From: Prosapia bicincta
Taxonomy: Eukaryota > Arthropoda > Insecta > Hemiptera > Cercopidae
Length of the DNA stretch: 64,000 bases
Direction of reading: 5' to 3'
Assembly (NCBI GenBank): GCA_036971475.1
Contig: JBAIZL010000006.1
Location: forward strand, 140,088,143 to 140,152,142
In this document: piece after piece, positions 50,873-60,904 of the stretch
Numbering within the stretch: position 1 is the first letter of the stretch
Layout of the letters: each line of letters opens with the position of its first letter
Made by a program: the position numbers and the translations under genes
The notes under the pieces: model-generated
What the model was told of the DNA's origin: nothing
Database searches by the model: none
The model's input: only the letters and a program-made list of their open reading frames with translations

Positions 50873-52130
50873 GTTGATATATTACTATTGTAAATACTTT
50901 TATCCACCACTGCTAGTGATTCGACAATGGTCAAATGACTGAAAGGTGCCTCATCACAACAAGGTAAAATTATTGCACTTAGTGGTAATGTGTTCATCGA
51001 AGCGCGTGTAGAATGGCCTACTAGTTTGGCCGATATAATAGCTGGGACATTCATTACATGTTAATTTGTAAATACCGGATGGATTGTATTTGTCTGTTTG
51101 TTGTTGAAAGGGTTGTATGTGCTGTCTTAAAGTGTTTGTTGCTTTGCAAGATATTTAGTAATGAAGTTTTTTGAATGTGGTAGCTGTACATTTTTTAATG
51201 TGATAAGTGAGAGATCTGTATTTGTTGTTTTTTGTGTGGTTTGTCAGCGTGGCCGTTTGGTGATGTTGTTCATGTTTAATTTTCATGTGTATGTTGTCTA
51301 TGAATATATGTTGGTAGCCGTTTTGTTTAGCGATGTATTTTATTGTATTGAGTTCTTCGTCATAGTCTTTCTGTAGCATAGGTATATTGATTGGGCGGGG
51401 TAACATATGATTAAATGCAGTGTGTTTGTGTTGTGTAGGGTGTTCAGATGTGTTATGTAGTACAGTATTAGTGGTTGTTGGTTTTCTGTATATTTTGAAA
51501 TTGTTTGGTGATGAAAGTTTATTTTATTTTTTTTTTCTTCTAATTCAAGGGTAAATGTGAGGTTTTGGTGTATGCTATTAATGTAATTGTGTAGTTGTTT
51601 GATTTGCCGTTTGTTGCTGTTGTACAATGTTAAAATGTCATCTACATATTTATGGTAATAAATTATTTTTTGTATATGTCTGTTGTTCTGTAGAATGTAT
51701 TGTAGGAATATTTCTGCGAGGATGCCTAAGATGGGAGAACCCATAGGCAGGCCATCTTTGTGTGTGTACAATTTGTGTTGGTATGTGAAGAGTTTTGTGA
51801 TGTGATGAGTTAGGTGAGTGTTATGATTTGAGTGAGTTTATGTGGAGTTTTGTTTGCTGTGAGCATGTTATGTAGTATTTGGAGTGTTTCTTCAATGGGT
51901 ACATTAGTGCAGAGGTTTCTTATGTTGAATGATGCAATGGTGGAATTGTGTAGTATGTGGATGTCTTTAATTTTGTGAATGAGGTCTATGTTATTTTGCA
52001 TGGATGTGTGATTATTAAAGTTTATGTTGTCTCTGATAAGTTTGTTTGAAGCATTGTGTGTTAAAGGAAATGTGGGGGGATGTTTTTTATATCTGGAGTT
52101 TCGTCCGTCGGTACAACAAGCCACTTTAAT
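50425..52130 (-). pseudogene. Penelope-like element PLE-C: reverse transcriptase + GIY-YIG endonuclease
   Basis: The fullest PLE here, read right to left in broken frames. 52124-51810 holds ASFNIRNLCTNVPIEETLQI, the SFD-LFTNVP block of the reverse transcriptase palm (first Asp now Asn). 51771-51340 holds HKDGLPMGSPILGILAEIFL and then YYHKYVDDILTLY with the catalytic YVDD. 51406-51155 continues the linker (LNTIKYIAKQNGY). Near 51080-51000 lies [20 protein letters not shown], a GIY-YIG domain with its CxxC, in another frame from the final part (50725-50539: [16 protein letters not shown]). (TA)n tracts at about 50731-50870 sit between the endonuclease and the C-terminus. PLEs copy RNA and insert by target-primed synthesis. 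Frameshifts make this copy inactive; the upstream N-terminus is missing. Downstream, 50440-50500 holds a worn cgaaacgcatc that may be its tail ribozyme. Confidence 0.85.
50731..50870. repeat. (TA)n tracts with repeated tgaagttga linkers
   Basis: Three TA tracts are separated and ended by tgaagttgat, as if a short unit was duplicated with the tract. They lie inside the PLE-C coding region. Confidence 0.93.
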
Positions 52131-52589
52131 ATATTAGAATTAGTTTTTTTGATATACAGTGATTTAAGACTTTCTATGTTTTTGATTTAATTCTGTCAGT
52201 CAAACACTTGGATATCACAGAAAGCAATTTGTTTGAAGTATGATCAGAGATATTTTTTAGTGACTTACTAAGTGTATGGAGCTGGTACAAAGCCAGGGGT
52301 AAGACTAGGTTGGAAGGGTGGTTGTTCTACCCCATTACCATATCTAAATGTAGCCTATATCGTGATATTTTGAAAAGGAATAATAATGAGAAAAACTAGA
52401 GTTAATGAATGACAAGATAGTTAAATTAAAATTTCATTTAATGTAGTCTCACAAACAAACTTTATAAGTTTAATTGATTATTATAAATAAAAAGTCAATT
52501 TTCAAAAGCTTTTTTTTTAACATGTGGCTCAATTTAAAGTTTCTTTACAGCAACAGTCTTATTCTTTTCTTACCAGCAATTTTATAAAT
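52131..52589. other. Spacer, nothing recognised
   Basis: AT-rich, no domain seen; it may contain more decayed transposon sequence. Confidence 0.35.
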
Positions 52590-54700
52590 CACTGCACCTG
52601 GCTTTACATTGAAGTTTGATGGGGGCAATCTTTGTAGGCCCACTCAGTCTTTCATCTGTCATCAAACTCTATGAATACCTTTTAACTTTTTTATTGTTGA
52701 AAAAGACTTTTCCGCACTGCATGTCATCACAGGAAGGATATGCAACACTGTCAGAAGGAAATTTTATTGACCCATAATATGTTTTGTCTAATGCTTTTAA
52801 GACTTGCAGAGCCTCAATTTATTTTTTTACATTAATGTTATTGTAACTTTTGATGGCAGCAAAGGACTAATTTTCTTCAAAATACTCAACCAGATTTTTC
52901 AATTGGTTTACTTTGTCAGTACTTGTAAACACAGCAAGAAGGGCTTAAAATTCAATAAAATTGTCTCATTTGATATAAACCTGTCTTTTGTTTTAATTCA
53001 GTGAATCAAATGATATGTGTGAATCAAATGATAAGAACAGAAGTATGCTACATATTTTATGTTTTATTTTTGTGACATTGAAAATAGCATTTGTATCCAA
53101 CATGTGGTATGCAATGAATCACTCTAAAATAATCATCTATTGAATTGTTTCAGGATTTGGCCAACGTGTCTGTCATGAAATTAGCTTAGGGATGGATAAT
53201 TTACAATCTAGTATTTCCTGTCTTACTGATTCACCTGAGGTAAATATTTCATCAAATCCATTGATTACATTGTTTCTCATTGCATTCAGAGACTGCAACA
53301 GTATTTTTGTATAGCTAAGCAGACATATCTAAATTTTTTCCTGAAGTATACAGTAAACTCCCGATTATCCGTGGGCGGTTTAACCGGTTTGCGGATTATC
53401 CGGGGTCTGCCATTGTTTTACATATATCCAGTTTTTATTCCAATCAGATTCATATGTTTAAATTTCCAAACGGTGAATTACGACGTAAATACATATTAGG
53501 CTTAATATAAGTTAAGATGAAGGGAATAGATATGTACGTATTAATTTTTACATTAAAAGGGAAGCATCCTGAAGCGGGCCAGCAAAATAAAAGGGCGAGC
53601 AGACTACTGTATATAAGAGACAATGACAAAATGCTTGGATGCCCGAAAATCTAATGCGTATCATAAGATTGTAAACAAATGTCAGCTAATCACGGCTCTA
53701 AATAATCTAGGACGTGACATATGCATTATCCATGTCTGTCATATACATTATCGATCTTTATGGCTTTGTGACACAAATAAACACTGTGCGAGAAAATGGT
53801 GAAGATCTCACATTAAAGCTAAATCAATGCTCACAAAAAAAACAAACGAAAGTGACAAATTTTTTTTGTATTATGTGTAAAGGAAATTAAATATGTATAT
53901 ACATACTTATTTTTGACATATACTTATGTACGTATTGTAAATAGTTAGACATATAAATGTACATGTTATAATACGTCAAATACATCTACATTTTAAATTA
54001 TTTTCTGTATTTATTTTGTCCTCTGAAGATTATTTGTGAATTGCATTAACCGGTCGTTTTGCGTATTCTTTGTTCATAGCGGATTATCCGGGGAATTCGG
54101 TTATCCGGCGTTGCCGGGCCACCCTATTCCACTGATAATCGGGAGTTTACTGTATATAGAACAGACAGAGGTTATATAGCACAAGAGAGTTTTTTACACA
54201 CAAACAGGTTTACAATGAAATAACTTTTTCAACTATAACAGAAAAGTTTGATATTGACGAAGGTCATTTCTCTGTCGTTTCATGTCTCTGTCATTTCTTC
54301 CAAGCTTATTGCAATGGGATGAAGTAGCTCAACAAACGTCAATACCCTATCGTGCTTTTCTACAAAACGTGCCTCACACAAATGTGCCAGCCCTTTTTTT
54401 CTTTGATTCTATTGTATGAATGCTGTTATTATATCTTAAAATATTGTTAGCACAGGTATTGTTTCCGAAAATGCTGGAACTTTTTTTAATTGCTCCAAAA
54501 CAATTTCTGACAAAAGAGTTTGAAAATGTAGCTTGACACAAGGTTTACTAGCTAATGGCTGGCACAATGGGAGTATTTTGCTTTACAGTAAGACGACCAG
54601 AAAAGGTGGCAACTTCGCCATACCCTTGCTCTACACACTTGTTCATATCTAAATTAAACTTGTTACATTTTTGAAAATGTAATATTTTTTGCTGTTTGGC
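52590..54700 (-). pseudogene. hAT-family transposase relic (ZMYM1-like), split by a MITE
   Basis: On the minus strand, about 54397-54290 gives KKGLAHLCEARFVEKHDRVL and TFVELLHPIAISLEEM, matching the LC-RWVERHDAV-F-EL block of hAT transposases related to ZMYM1. Near 53240-53150 follow FDEIFTSGESVRQEILDC and LSIPKLIS-QTRWPNPETI. About 52745-52650 gives ILPVMTCSAEKSFSTIKKLK, the hAT C-terminal dimerisation motif (A-E-x-S-F-S), ending near 52617. Stops and frameshifts occur throughout. A pogo-like MITE (53351-54152) lies between the first two blocks, so it landed in this gene after or during its decay. hAT enzymes move DNA elements with 8-bp target duplications; the element's ends were not found. 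Confidence 0.8.
53351..54152. mobile_element. Second pogo/Tigger-like MITE, nested in hAT relic
   Basis: This 802-bp copy of the element at 7202-8073 has the same cagtaaactcccgatta terminus; its 24-bp inverted repeats (53351-53374 and 54129-54152) differ at one base. TA flanks both ends (53349-53350 and 54153-54154). Relative to the first copy it has several internal deletions. No transposase frame. It interrupts the hAT relic on the minus strand. Confidence 0.88.
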
Positions 54701-54894
54701 TGTATGTTGCTACAAATCCTATAAAATTTTCTCGAATTAAAGGTACACTATTAGTTAACAGCTACATAACTAATATATACTGAAATAATAAGTAATTATT
54801 TGAGTAATTAAGTGAAAAGTGTTAAATTACCAACATTTATGAAAACTGTTGTTTTATAGACGAAGATAACCCAATACTGGCAGTTATTGCTCAA

Positions 54895-55185
54895 GGTTTC
54901 AAGCGTATGATTTATGAGTGTGGAGGGGTATTGTCATTCAAGATATGTTGTTTTTATGTTTGTGAGATGCTTGTATTTTTTAAATTTTTCTGTAGTGATT
55001 AGTTTTTTACTATGGTTTAGTATGTGGAGAATATTTAAATTAGTCTGGATGTTAGTGTATGTGTGTTGGTTATTTTGTTTATATCTTGATTAGCTGGATT
55101 TTGGATTTGTGTTTTTTATGTTGTTGATGTGTTCTTTGTATCTTGTATTAAATGTGATTATAGTTGTGATTAGATGTGATTATAG
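54895..55185 (-). pseudogene. PLE-C C-terminal fragment
   Basis: The stretch agttttttactatggtttag followed by tatgtggagaatatttaaat closely matches 50685-50730 in PLE-C. On the minus strand it encodes a worn version of that C-terminal region, with a similar start motif tatgatttatgagtgtgga at the element's 3' side. Reverse transcriptase and GIY core are absent. Confidence 0.6.
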
Positions 55186-55194
55186 TTGTATTAT

Positions 55195-55392
55195 TATAAA
55201 GGGTGTGGCAAATTAACCTCCTGATTTTCATTTCTCTGTAGTTAGCAATAGGAGGCAGTCAATTGACACAAGAGAGGGGGAAGTTTACGTTGAGCTCGGC
55301 ATCAGTTGCCATTTTGGTGTGGATTTATGCACAGACAGATATTTCCGTCAAGGCATTTATTTGCAGCAATGAATCAGTTGTCGCAGTCTGAG
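55195..55392 (+). pseudogene. Mariner-type element 5' end with transposase N-terminus
   Basis: It begins agggtgtggcaaattaacct, like the inverted-repeat start of mariner-type elements of the group whose C-terminal relic lies at 14936-15300. After an untranslated stretch, one frame reads VAILVWIYAQTDISVKAFIC then SNESVVAV, which fits the start of the N-terminal helix-turn-helix domain (VK-F-N-SVVA-Q). It is cut off at about 55387 by PLE-B sequence. Identification rests on a short match. Confidence 0.5.
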
Positions 55393-55524
55393 TTGACAAT
55401 TGGACACATCTCTGTGTTGTTTATGAAGAATTTGTAGGTTAGATGTTATGTCTATGTAGTCATGTTTTTTGGAGTTGAGATGATCGGCGAAGTTTGATTG
55501 GTAGTTATTGTTTGTTAGTGCTAC
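55387..55524. mobile_element. PLE-B scraps: tail start (+) joined to C-terminal fragment (-)
   Basis: agtctgagttgacaattgg, plus strand, is the start of a PLE-B tail. It joins at about 55416 directly to a minus-strand copy of the C-terminal coding segment (its mirror is at 56110-56215 in the next copy). The junction shows rearranged or template-switched PLE insertion. Confidence 0.7.
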
Positions 55525-56555
55525 CTCTCAACTTCCTAGACCTTACAATTAAACGAACAGACAAACAAACACATTAATTCAACATATACCGAAAACCCAC
55601 TAGTACTAATACGACCATACACAGTTCCTCAAACCACCCACACTAACATAATCTAGCTGCTTACAACACCATGATATATCGCCTGCTTAAAACACTGTTA
55701 GACAAAGAAGAACACTACCAGGAGTTAAACACCATAAAATATATAGCACAAACTAACGAATAAAACCCAATAATGATTGACAAATTATACAACCGCCTAA
55801 AAAATAAACATAATAACCCAAATACAAACACACAAATGGACAATCCCATAAAATACTTATCAATACCATACAGATCATCCCAAAACCCACAATCTAACTA
55901 ACACATTACGAAAATACAACTACAAAATAGCCTACTCCACACACAACACTCTCAGTAAAGAATTTAAACCCCCTCCCCCCCCAACAACAAAATCGACGAC
56001 ATTTACAACGCCACTGGAGTTTACAAACTAACTTGCAGTTGCTGCCCCAGTTTTTACATATGCCAGACAGGGAGGTCCTTCTACACACGTTACCAAGAAC
56101 ATATAAAACACTAACAAACAATAACTACCAATCAAACTTCGCTGATCAATTCAACTCCACAAAACATGACTACATACACATAACATCTAACCTACAAATT
56201 CTTCATAAACAATACAGAAATAACCAACGCTACACAACCGAACAATACAAAATATACAGATACTTCAAACTACATCCTACACACATACTCAATACATATT
56301 TACATTGCAACTCACACGTACTTTTTGACATCATAACTCTTAATACACACAAAATACACCCACACCACCATAATATCCCACCCCACCCTAACCTACGTAA
56401 ACCTTGAGATCCATTACGGTCTGAGTTGACAATGGGACACATCTCCCGAATCGGCTGTCCTCAACAAATACAAGTAAGTGCTACCATAGGCAATTTTATA
56501 AACATTTAAAAGTGTTTAGTTATAACTAGTAGCTTACGTGAAGATGGAATCAACA
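55525..56555 (+). pseudogene. PLE-B copy: RT end, GIY-YIG endonuclease and tail
   Basis: It starts within the reverse transcriptase after the YxDD motif (LNFLDLTIKRTDKQTH) and runs through a broken linker to the endonuclease at 56016: GVYKLTCSCCPSFYICQTGR, where the YIG glycine is Cys. The C-terminal part is open to about 56404 (NNYQSNFADQFNSTKHDY, LFDIITLNTHKIHPHH). The PLE-B tail follows (gttgacaatgggacacatc, then gctaccataggcaa) and ends near 56555. Frameshifts, stops and the YIG change mean it is dead. The upstream fragment is inverted relative to it. Confidence 0.82.
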
Positions 56556-56671
56556 GATATTAAAATGACTAGTTTTTATTCTAATCAAAATTGGCTTGTA
56601 TAAAACAAAAACAACTTATACAACTATTCCTTGAGCTTACCGTGTGAGGTTATGTTAATACAAATAAAAGC

Positions 56672-56815
56672 TAAACACTTGTAAATATTTACAAACTTGC
56701 CTATAGTAGCACTTACTTATGTTTGTTGAGGACGGCCGTTTCGGGAGATGTGTCCCATTGTCAACTCAGACCGTAACTGATCTCAAGGTTTTTGTAGATT
56801 AGGATATTAGGGTGG
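56672..56815 (-). mobile_element. PLE-B 3' tail, inverted
   Basis: On the minus strand it reads the end of the coding region (caccctaatatcctaatcta), gagatcagttacggtctgag, ttgacaatgggacacatctc, ccgaaacggccgtcctcaac, actataggcaagtttgtaa. It faces the tail of the preceding plus-strand copy. Confidence 0.82.
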
Positions 56816-56853
56816 GGGGGAAGATGGAGTCAACAAATACAAATAAAAGACGA

Positions 56854-57064
56854 ACACAGAACTCACAAATTATTCATTTATTAACTCATACGGATTAATA
56901 TGACAAAGTCATCATCATCATTGAGTGTTGTTACTACAAACACAAACTTACAACTAACTAGAAAAGTTGTAAATTAGAGTTTGTAGTAGCAACACTCATT
57001 GATGATGATTTTGTCATTGAAATGTGTATGAGTTAATAAAATGGTTAATTTGTGAGTTTTGTGT
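56854..57064. repeat. Palindrome with worn hammerhead-like arms
   Basis: Arms of about 95 bases are imperfect inverted copies around taactagaaaagttg. In the right arm, actca and tgagt (56994-56998 and 57029-57033) can form stem I around ttgatga and gaaa (57019-57022), with gta as a cleavage-type triplet. C3 of the core is changed to T and stem II is weak. The left arm has lost gaaa. It reads as an older member of the same palindrome class. Confidence 0.65.
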
Positions 57065-57273
57065 ACATATTTTATTTGTACTAAAAACAATTTACTAAGT
57101 ATAAACTATTTTTTGTAACTAGAAATTTTACAGAAACGGGGTTCTTGTAACAGTCATCCAGACTGAGTTGTTTGCAGTAGCTTAGTGTATAATTTGAGCT
57201 AATTCTGTTTAACCAGTAATCAACATTTATTCAGTTCTTGAATTTTCTAGTCCATTACGTCCGGTTGAATCTT

Positions 57274-58399
57274 ATTAATCACTTATACAATAGTTTATGA
57301 CTATGCGAACTTTGAATTTAGTAAATTTGTTAAGACTTACTGAAACAGAACGTTTTCGATCGCTATGAGCCAATCTTCATCACTGTCTTCTGCTTGGAGA
57401 TGTTGGGTCAAGCGGTGATGGTTTTAAAGGTAGGTTTTCGATAGTATCAAAAAGTATATGTGATTTGTATTGTGTTTGTTCGTTTAATATGTTTGTAATT
57501 TGTGTTTTTGTGTGTCTGTAAATTTCATATTGTTCTAGTGTGTTGAGATGTGGTCCTTTTTTGTTGATGTGTAGGATTTCTAGGTTTTGGTAAATGTATA
57601 TTTATTTGTGTTCTGTATCTTTTATGTGGTTGTAAATTGTTGAATTGGTGTTCTTTTTGTGTTCTTCGACTCTTTGTTTAAAGCTGCGACTTGTTTGTCC
57701 AATGTAGAACTTGTTACATTCGTCGCAGTTCAGTTTGTATACGCCTAGTGCTTGTAGTTTATCCTTGTTGTTGGTGTTGTGTTGTATTTTGTATTGTAGC
57801 TTGTTATTAGTTTTGTATACTATTTTGTATCCTGTTTTTTGAAATTTGCGGGCTATTTTGTTTGTTGTTTTGTTTATGAATGGTAATGTGATGTATTTGT
57901 TTTCCCTGTCTGTAGTGTTAATTTTAGTGTTTTTTTGTATTTTGTGCCATAGTTTGTCTATTATTGTAGTGTTGTATCCATTTGTGTATGTTAAATATTT
58001 AATTGTGTCTAGTTCTTTGTTTATGTTTTCTGTGGTCATTGGGACTTCTTTAAGTCTATGGGGCATGGATCTGAAGGCTGCGTGTTTGTGTTGGATAGGG
58101 TGGTTTGAGGTGTTGTGGGTAAGTGTGTCTGTCGTTATGGGTTTCCTGTAAATGTTGAAGCTGTGTTTTTGTGTGTGGCTTTTTGTCATGGTTTGGTCGA
58201 GGAAGTTTATTGATTGGTTGGTTTCAATTTCTGAAGTGAAGTGGAGTTTTGGGTGTATTTTATTAGTGTAGGTGAGGAGTTGTTCGCATTGATGGGAGTT
58301 GCCTCTGTATAGTATTATAATATCATCGATGTATCTGTGCCAGTAAATAATTTTGTGTGCATGTGTATTGTTTGTAAGTATTTTGGTGTTTTCTATGTT
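57274..58399 (-). pseudogene. Penelope-like element PLE-A: RT end + GIY-YIG endonuclease + tail
   Basis: The frame is open from 58399 to 57602 (265 codons). It begins inside the reverse transcriptase and soon reads IIYWHRYIDDIIILYRGN with the catalytic YIDD, then the linker (HAAFRSMPHRLKEVP, DTIKYLTYTNGYN) and ALGVYKLNCDECNKFYIGQT followed by SRSFKQRVEEHKK, a good GIY-YIG domain with CxxC and the conserved Arg. A TAA at 57602 falls where the sister copy has a Tyr codon; beyond it the same frame continues to SPLDPTSPSRRQ. So the only coding defects seen are that stop and the missing N-terminal two-thirds. The tail has a hammerhead-like motif. It is head-to-head with the copy at 58408. Confidence 0.87.
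57343..57388 (-). ncRNA. Hammerhead-like motif in PLE-A tail, core mutated
   Basis: Minus strand: agaca, gtgatga (first core base C changed to G), extra a, stem gattg with cgatc (one G-U pair), gaaa, self-complementary acgt, tc, then tgttt pairing with agaca through one G-U. The C-to-G change should abolish cleavage. Confidence 0.5.
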
Positions 58400-58407
58400 C
58401 TATGGTG

Positions 58408-59230
58408 TTATCCAGCACAAACACACTGCCTTCAGATCCATGCTCCATAGACTTAAAGAAGTCCCAATAACCACAGAAAACAAAAACAAAGAACTAGACA
58501 CAATTAAATATTTAGCACACAGGATACAACACCACAATAATAGACAAACTACGGCATAAAATACAAAAAAACACTAAAATTAACACTACAGACAGGGAAA
58601 ACAAATACATCACATTACCATTCATAAACAAAACAACAAACAAAATAGCCCACAAATTTCAAAAAACAGGATACAAAATATCATACAAAATTAATAACAA
58701 GCTACAATACAAAATACAACCCAACACCAACAACAAGGATAAACTACAAGCACCAGGCGTATACAAACTGAACTGCGACGAATGTAACAAGTTCTACATT
58801 GGACAAACAGGTCGCAGCTTTAAACAAAGAGTCGAAGAACATAAACAGAACACCAACTCAACCATTTACAACCATATAAAAGATACAGGACACAAATACA
58901 TAGACATTTACCAAAACCTAGAAATCCTACACATCAACAAAAAAGGACCACATCTCAACACACTAGAACAATATGAAATTTACTACAGACACACAAAAAC
59001 ACAAAGTACAAACATATTAAACGAACAAACACAATACAAATCACATATACTTTTTGATACTATCGTAAACCTACCTTTAAAACTGTCACCGCTTGACCCA
59101 ACATCTCCAAGCAGAAGACACTGATGAAGATCGGCACATAGCGATCGAAAATGTTCTGTCTCAGTAAGTTTTAACAAATTTACTAAATTCAAAGTTCGGA
59201 TAGTCATAAACTATTGTTTAAGTGATTAAT
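58408..59230 (+). pseudogene. PLE-A second copy, 5'-truncated, head-to-head with the first
   Basis: It starts in the linker (HKHTAFRSMLHRLKEVPITT) and frameshifts near 58520. It then carries GVYKLNCDECNKFYIGQTGR at about 58758, followed by SFKQRVEEHKQN. It continues past the position of the sister copy's stop (HKYIDIYQNLEILHINKKG) to LSPLDPTSPSRRH at 59124, then a tail matching 57274-57400 inverted. The frameshifted linker prevents a complete product. The tail holds a hammerhead-like motif with an intact core. Confidence 0.85.
59116..59161 (+). ncRNA. Hammerhead-like ribozyme motif in PLE-A tail
   Basis: agaca (59116-59120), ctgatga (59121-59127), one extra a, stem II gatcg/cgatc (59129-59133 and 59142-59146), gaaa (59147-59150), atgt, tc, and tgtct (59157-59161), which pairs fully with agaca. 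This is the type I hammerhead plan with a minimal helix III, as reported for Penelope-like elements, apart from the extra base. It overlaps the last coding codons. Confidence 0.6.
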
Positions 59231-59421
59231 TTATTCAGTGATGTGATGACAAATTTTAAAATAGGTTTTGATTTAGTTTTGCTGATTCAAATAAGACAGT
59301 CATTTAAAAGTATTTGCTCTACAGTTTTATTGGCTTGTCTACAAAAAAATATTTTTCACTTGGGCTGTCTTCAATCATGTTGAAACAGTGCAAGAAGGTC
59401 TTAGTAAACTATTGTAGACTA

Positions 59422-59763
59422 TTATACAGATATGACTTGCTCCGATATGGCTATATATTGAGGAATAATACAAGGATATCCTAAAATCCATAGTAGCCTT
59501 TGCAAGTCAAGATTATCCCACAAGGTTATTGGAGGGTCATACCTTATAAGGTTGTTTAAAAAATAGGAGCCTTGTGTTATTTTTATTTCTAATTCTCTAT
59601 TCATATGGGCTGCTTTTTCATTTTTAGTAGTTACTTGGCATATGATCTTAGTTCCAGAATAAAGACAAATTAAGTAACGCTTTTTGCACCACACTACAGG
59701 CATTTTCATTTTCATAAAAACACCAGTAAATGGCGATGATTTATAAAGAAATAGCTTTTTCAT
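59422..59763 (-). other. Unassigned 113-codon open frame
   Basis: The product begins MKKLFLYKSSPFTGVFMKMK and contains MPVVWCKKRYLICLYSG and QGSYFLNNLIRYDPPITLWD. It has no transmembrane run or motif I can assign. It lies among transposon relics and may be part of one. No splice sites evident. Weakly supported as a gene. Confidence 0.2.
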
Positions 59764-60399
59764 TTATTAGTACAGGGATCTTCTTCATTGAATTTATTCA
59801 TATGGACTAGACCATTGGAACCAAACTTATCAATAATCAATTTGCTATTAAATCCCTCCATTTCAGAGACAAAGAGAAATATTTATTTCTGGAATTAATC
59901 AATTCCCATATCTTTTAAAACAAAACATATAAATTCATTTAAAAACTACAAAATGGATTTTTCAAATAATTTTATAATTATGATAGATATGGGGTTGCAG
60001 GGTTGCAAGGTTTCACTCTGCTACATTACACGCCTTGTTTGGATTCACTGTAATATTTAGAAAATCATTTTACTGGTTGTTCTCTTGTCCTAAGCTCTTC
60101 AGAAGCATCATTTTTAGTGAGTCAAACAGATTAATGGAAAACTGATAGACAAGTATAACTATGGAGTGTTTTACAAACTTTTACGACTACAAGGTGTTCA
60201 CTTTCTGGAAGAACAGAAAAATAAACAAATATTACAATAAAATAATTATTGTATATTTGAAAGATAACAGACACAATCAACAATAAAAAGATATAATATA
60301 AAAAGTATATAATGACAAATTAAAATCTATACACAACACACAAACAAATGAATGTATATATATTAAAATAACTATATAAAAAATTTAAAACATTATATT
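59764..60399. other. Spacer, nothing recognised
   Basis: AT-rich, no recognisable feature; it may hold more decayed transposon sequence. Confidence 0.35.
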
Positions 60400-60760
60400 T
60401 TAAATAACACATTTAGATGGCATAGGAAGGTCATGACATGGTCAATGGCCATGGCATCATCTCTCAACACCACCTTTAGACTTCCTTTTAAATAAAAAAC
60501 TATCCTGAACATGCATTGAACCACCACAGTCGGCCAGTATATGAGTGATTGTGATGGTATTTCCAGAACTGACATAATAGCGGGTCCTTATGACACACCT
60601 GGTAACCATGAGTTAGATAAGAATGGCCATAGTGAAGGGTGAGAGCTACCATTTCCTACCTACATTTCGAATAGATGACCTCCATTTACAAACAGTATCC
60701 TTAATTTCCCTCAGCTTATTGTGATTTACACTAGCTCCAAGCATATAATGGTATCAAAGC
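60400..60760 (-). pseudogene. Non-LTR retrotransposon (I/Jockey-type) RNase H end relic
   Basis: On the minus strand from 60760: HYMLGASVNHNKLREIKDTV, CKWRSSIRNVGRKW, then VALTLHYGHSYLTHGYQVCH and KDPLLCQFW. After a frameshift: NTITITHILADCGGSMHVQD. This matches the arthropod LINE pattern of a K-x-W-S stretch, L-x-x-GH-x-x-LTHGY, C-x-x-C-like residues and T-HIL-C at the end of the RNase H/Cys region. Stops and a frameshift show decay. Only the 3' end is present, as usual for 5'-truncated LINEs. The exact clade is uncertain. Confidence 0.7.
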
Positions 60761-60798
60761 ATAACTCCTTTATATAATGTTATGATAGTGTAAATGAA

Positions 60799-60839
60799 TC
60801 TGTACCAGTAAATTATGTTATCTGAGTATTTATTATTGT
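60799..60839 (-). mobile_element. PLE-B inverted scrap beside its plus copy
   Basis: tctgtaccagtaaattatg and the following tctgagtatttattattgt are the inverse of the reverse transcriptase segment at 60910-60950, so the plus copy begins with an inverted flank. Confidence 0.8.
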
Positions 60840-60904
60840 GTAAAATGTGGTTTTGTTCAATATGTACAACAATAAATATATGATAAAGATGAAATAAATA
60901 AATA

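Noticed and set aside
51161..51376. Plus-strand hydrophobic 71-codon frame
   Set aside because: It is antisense to the PLE-C linker; the same holds for plus-strand frames at 57846-58151 and minus-strand frames at 55906-56442.
58353..58559. 68-codon frame containing PLE-like sequence
   Set aside because: It spans the head-to-head junction of the two PLE-A copies and joins antisense sequence to the linker, so it is not a natural product.
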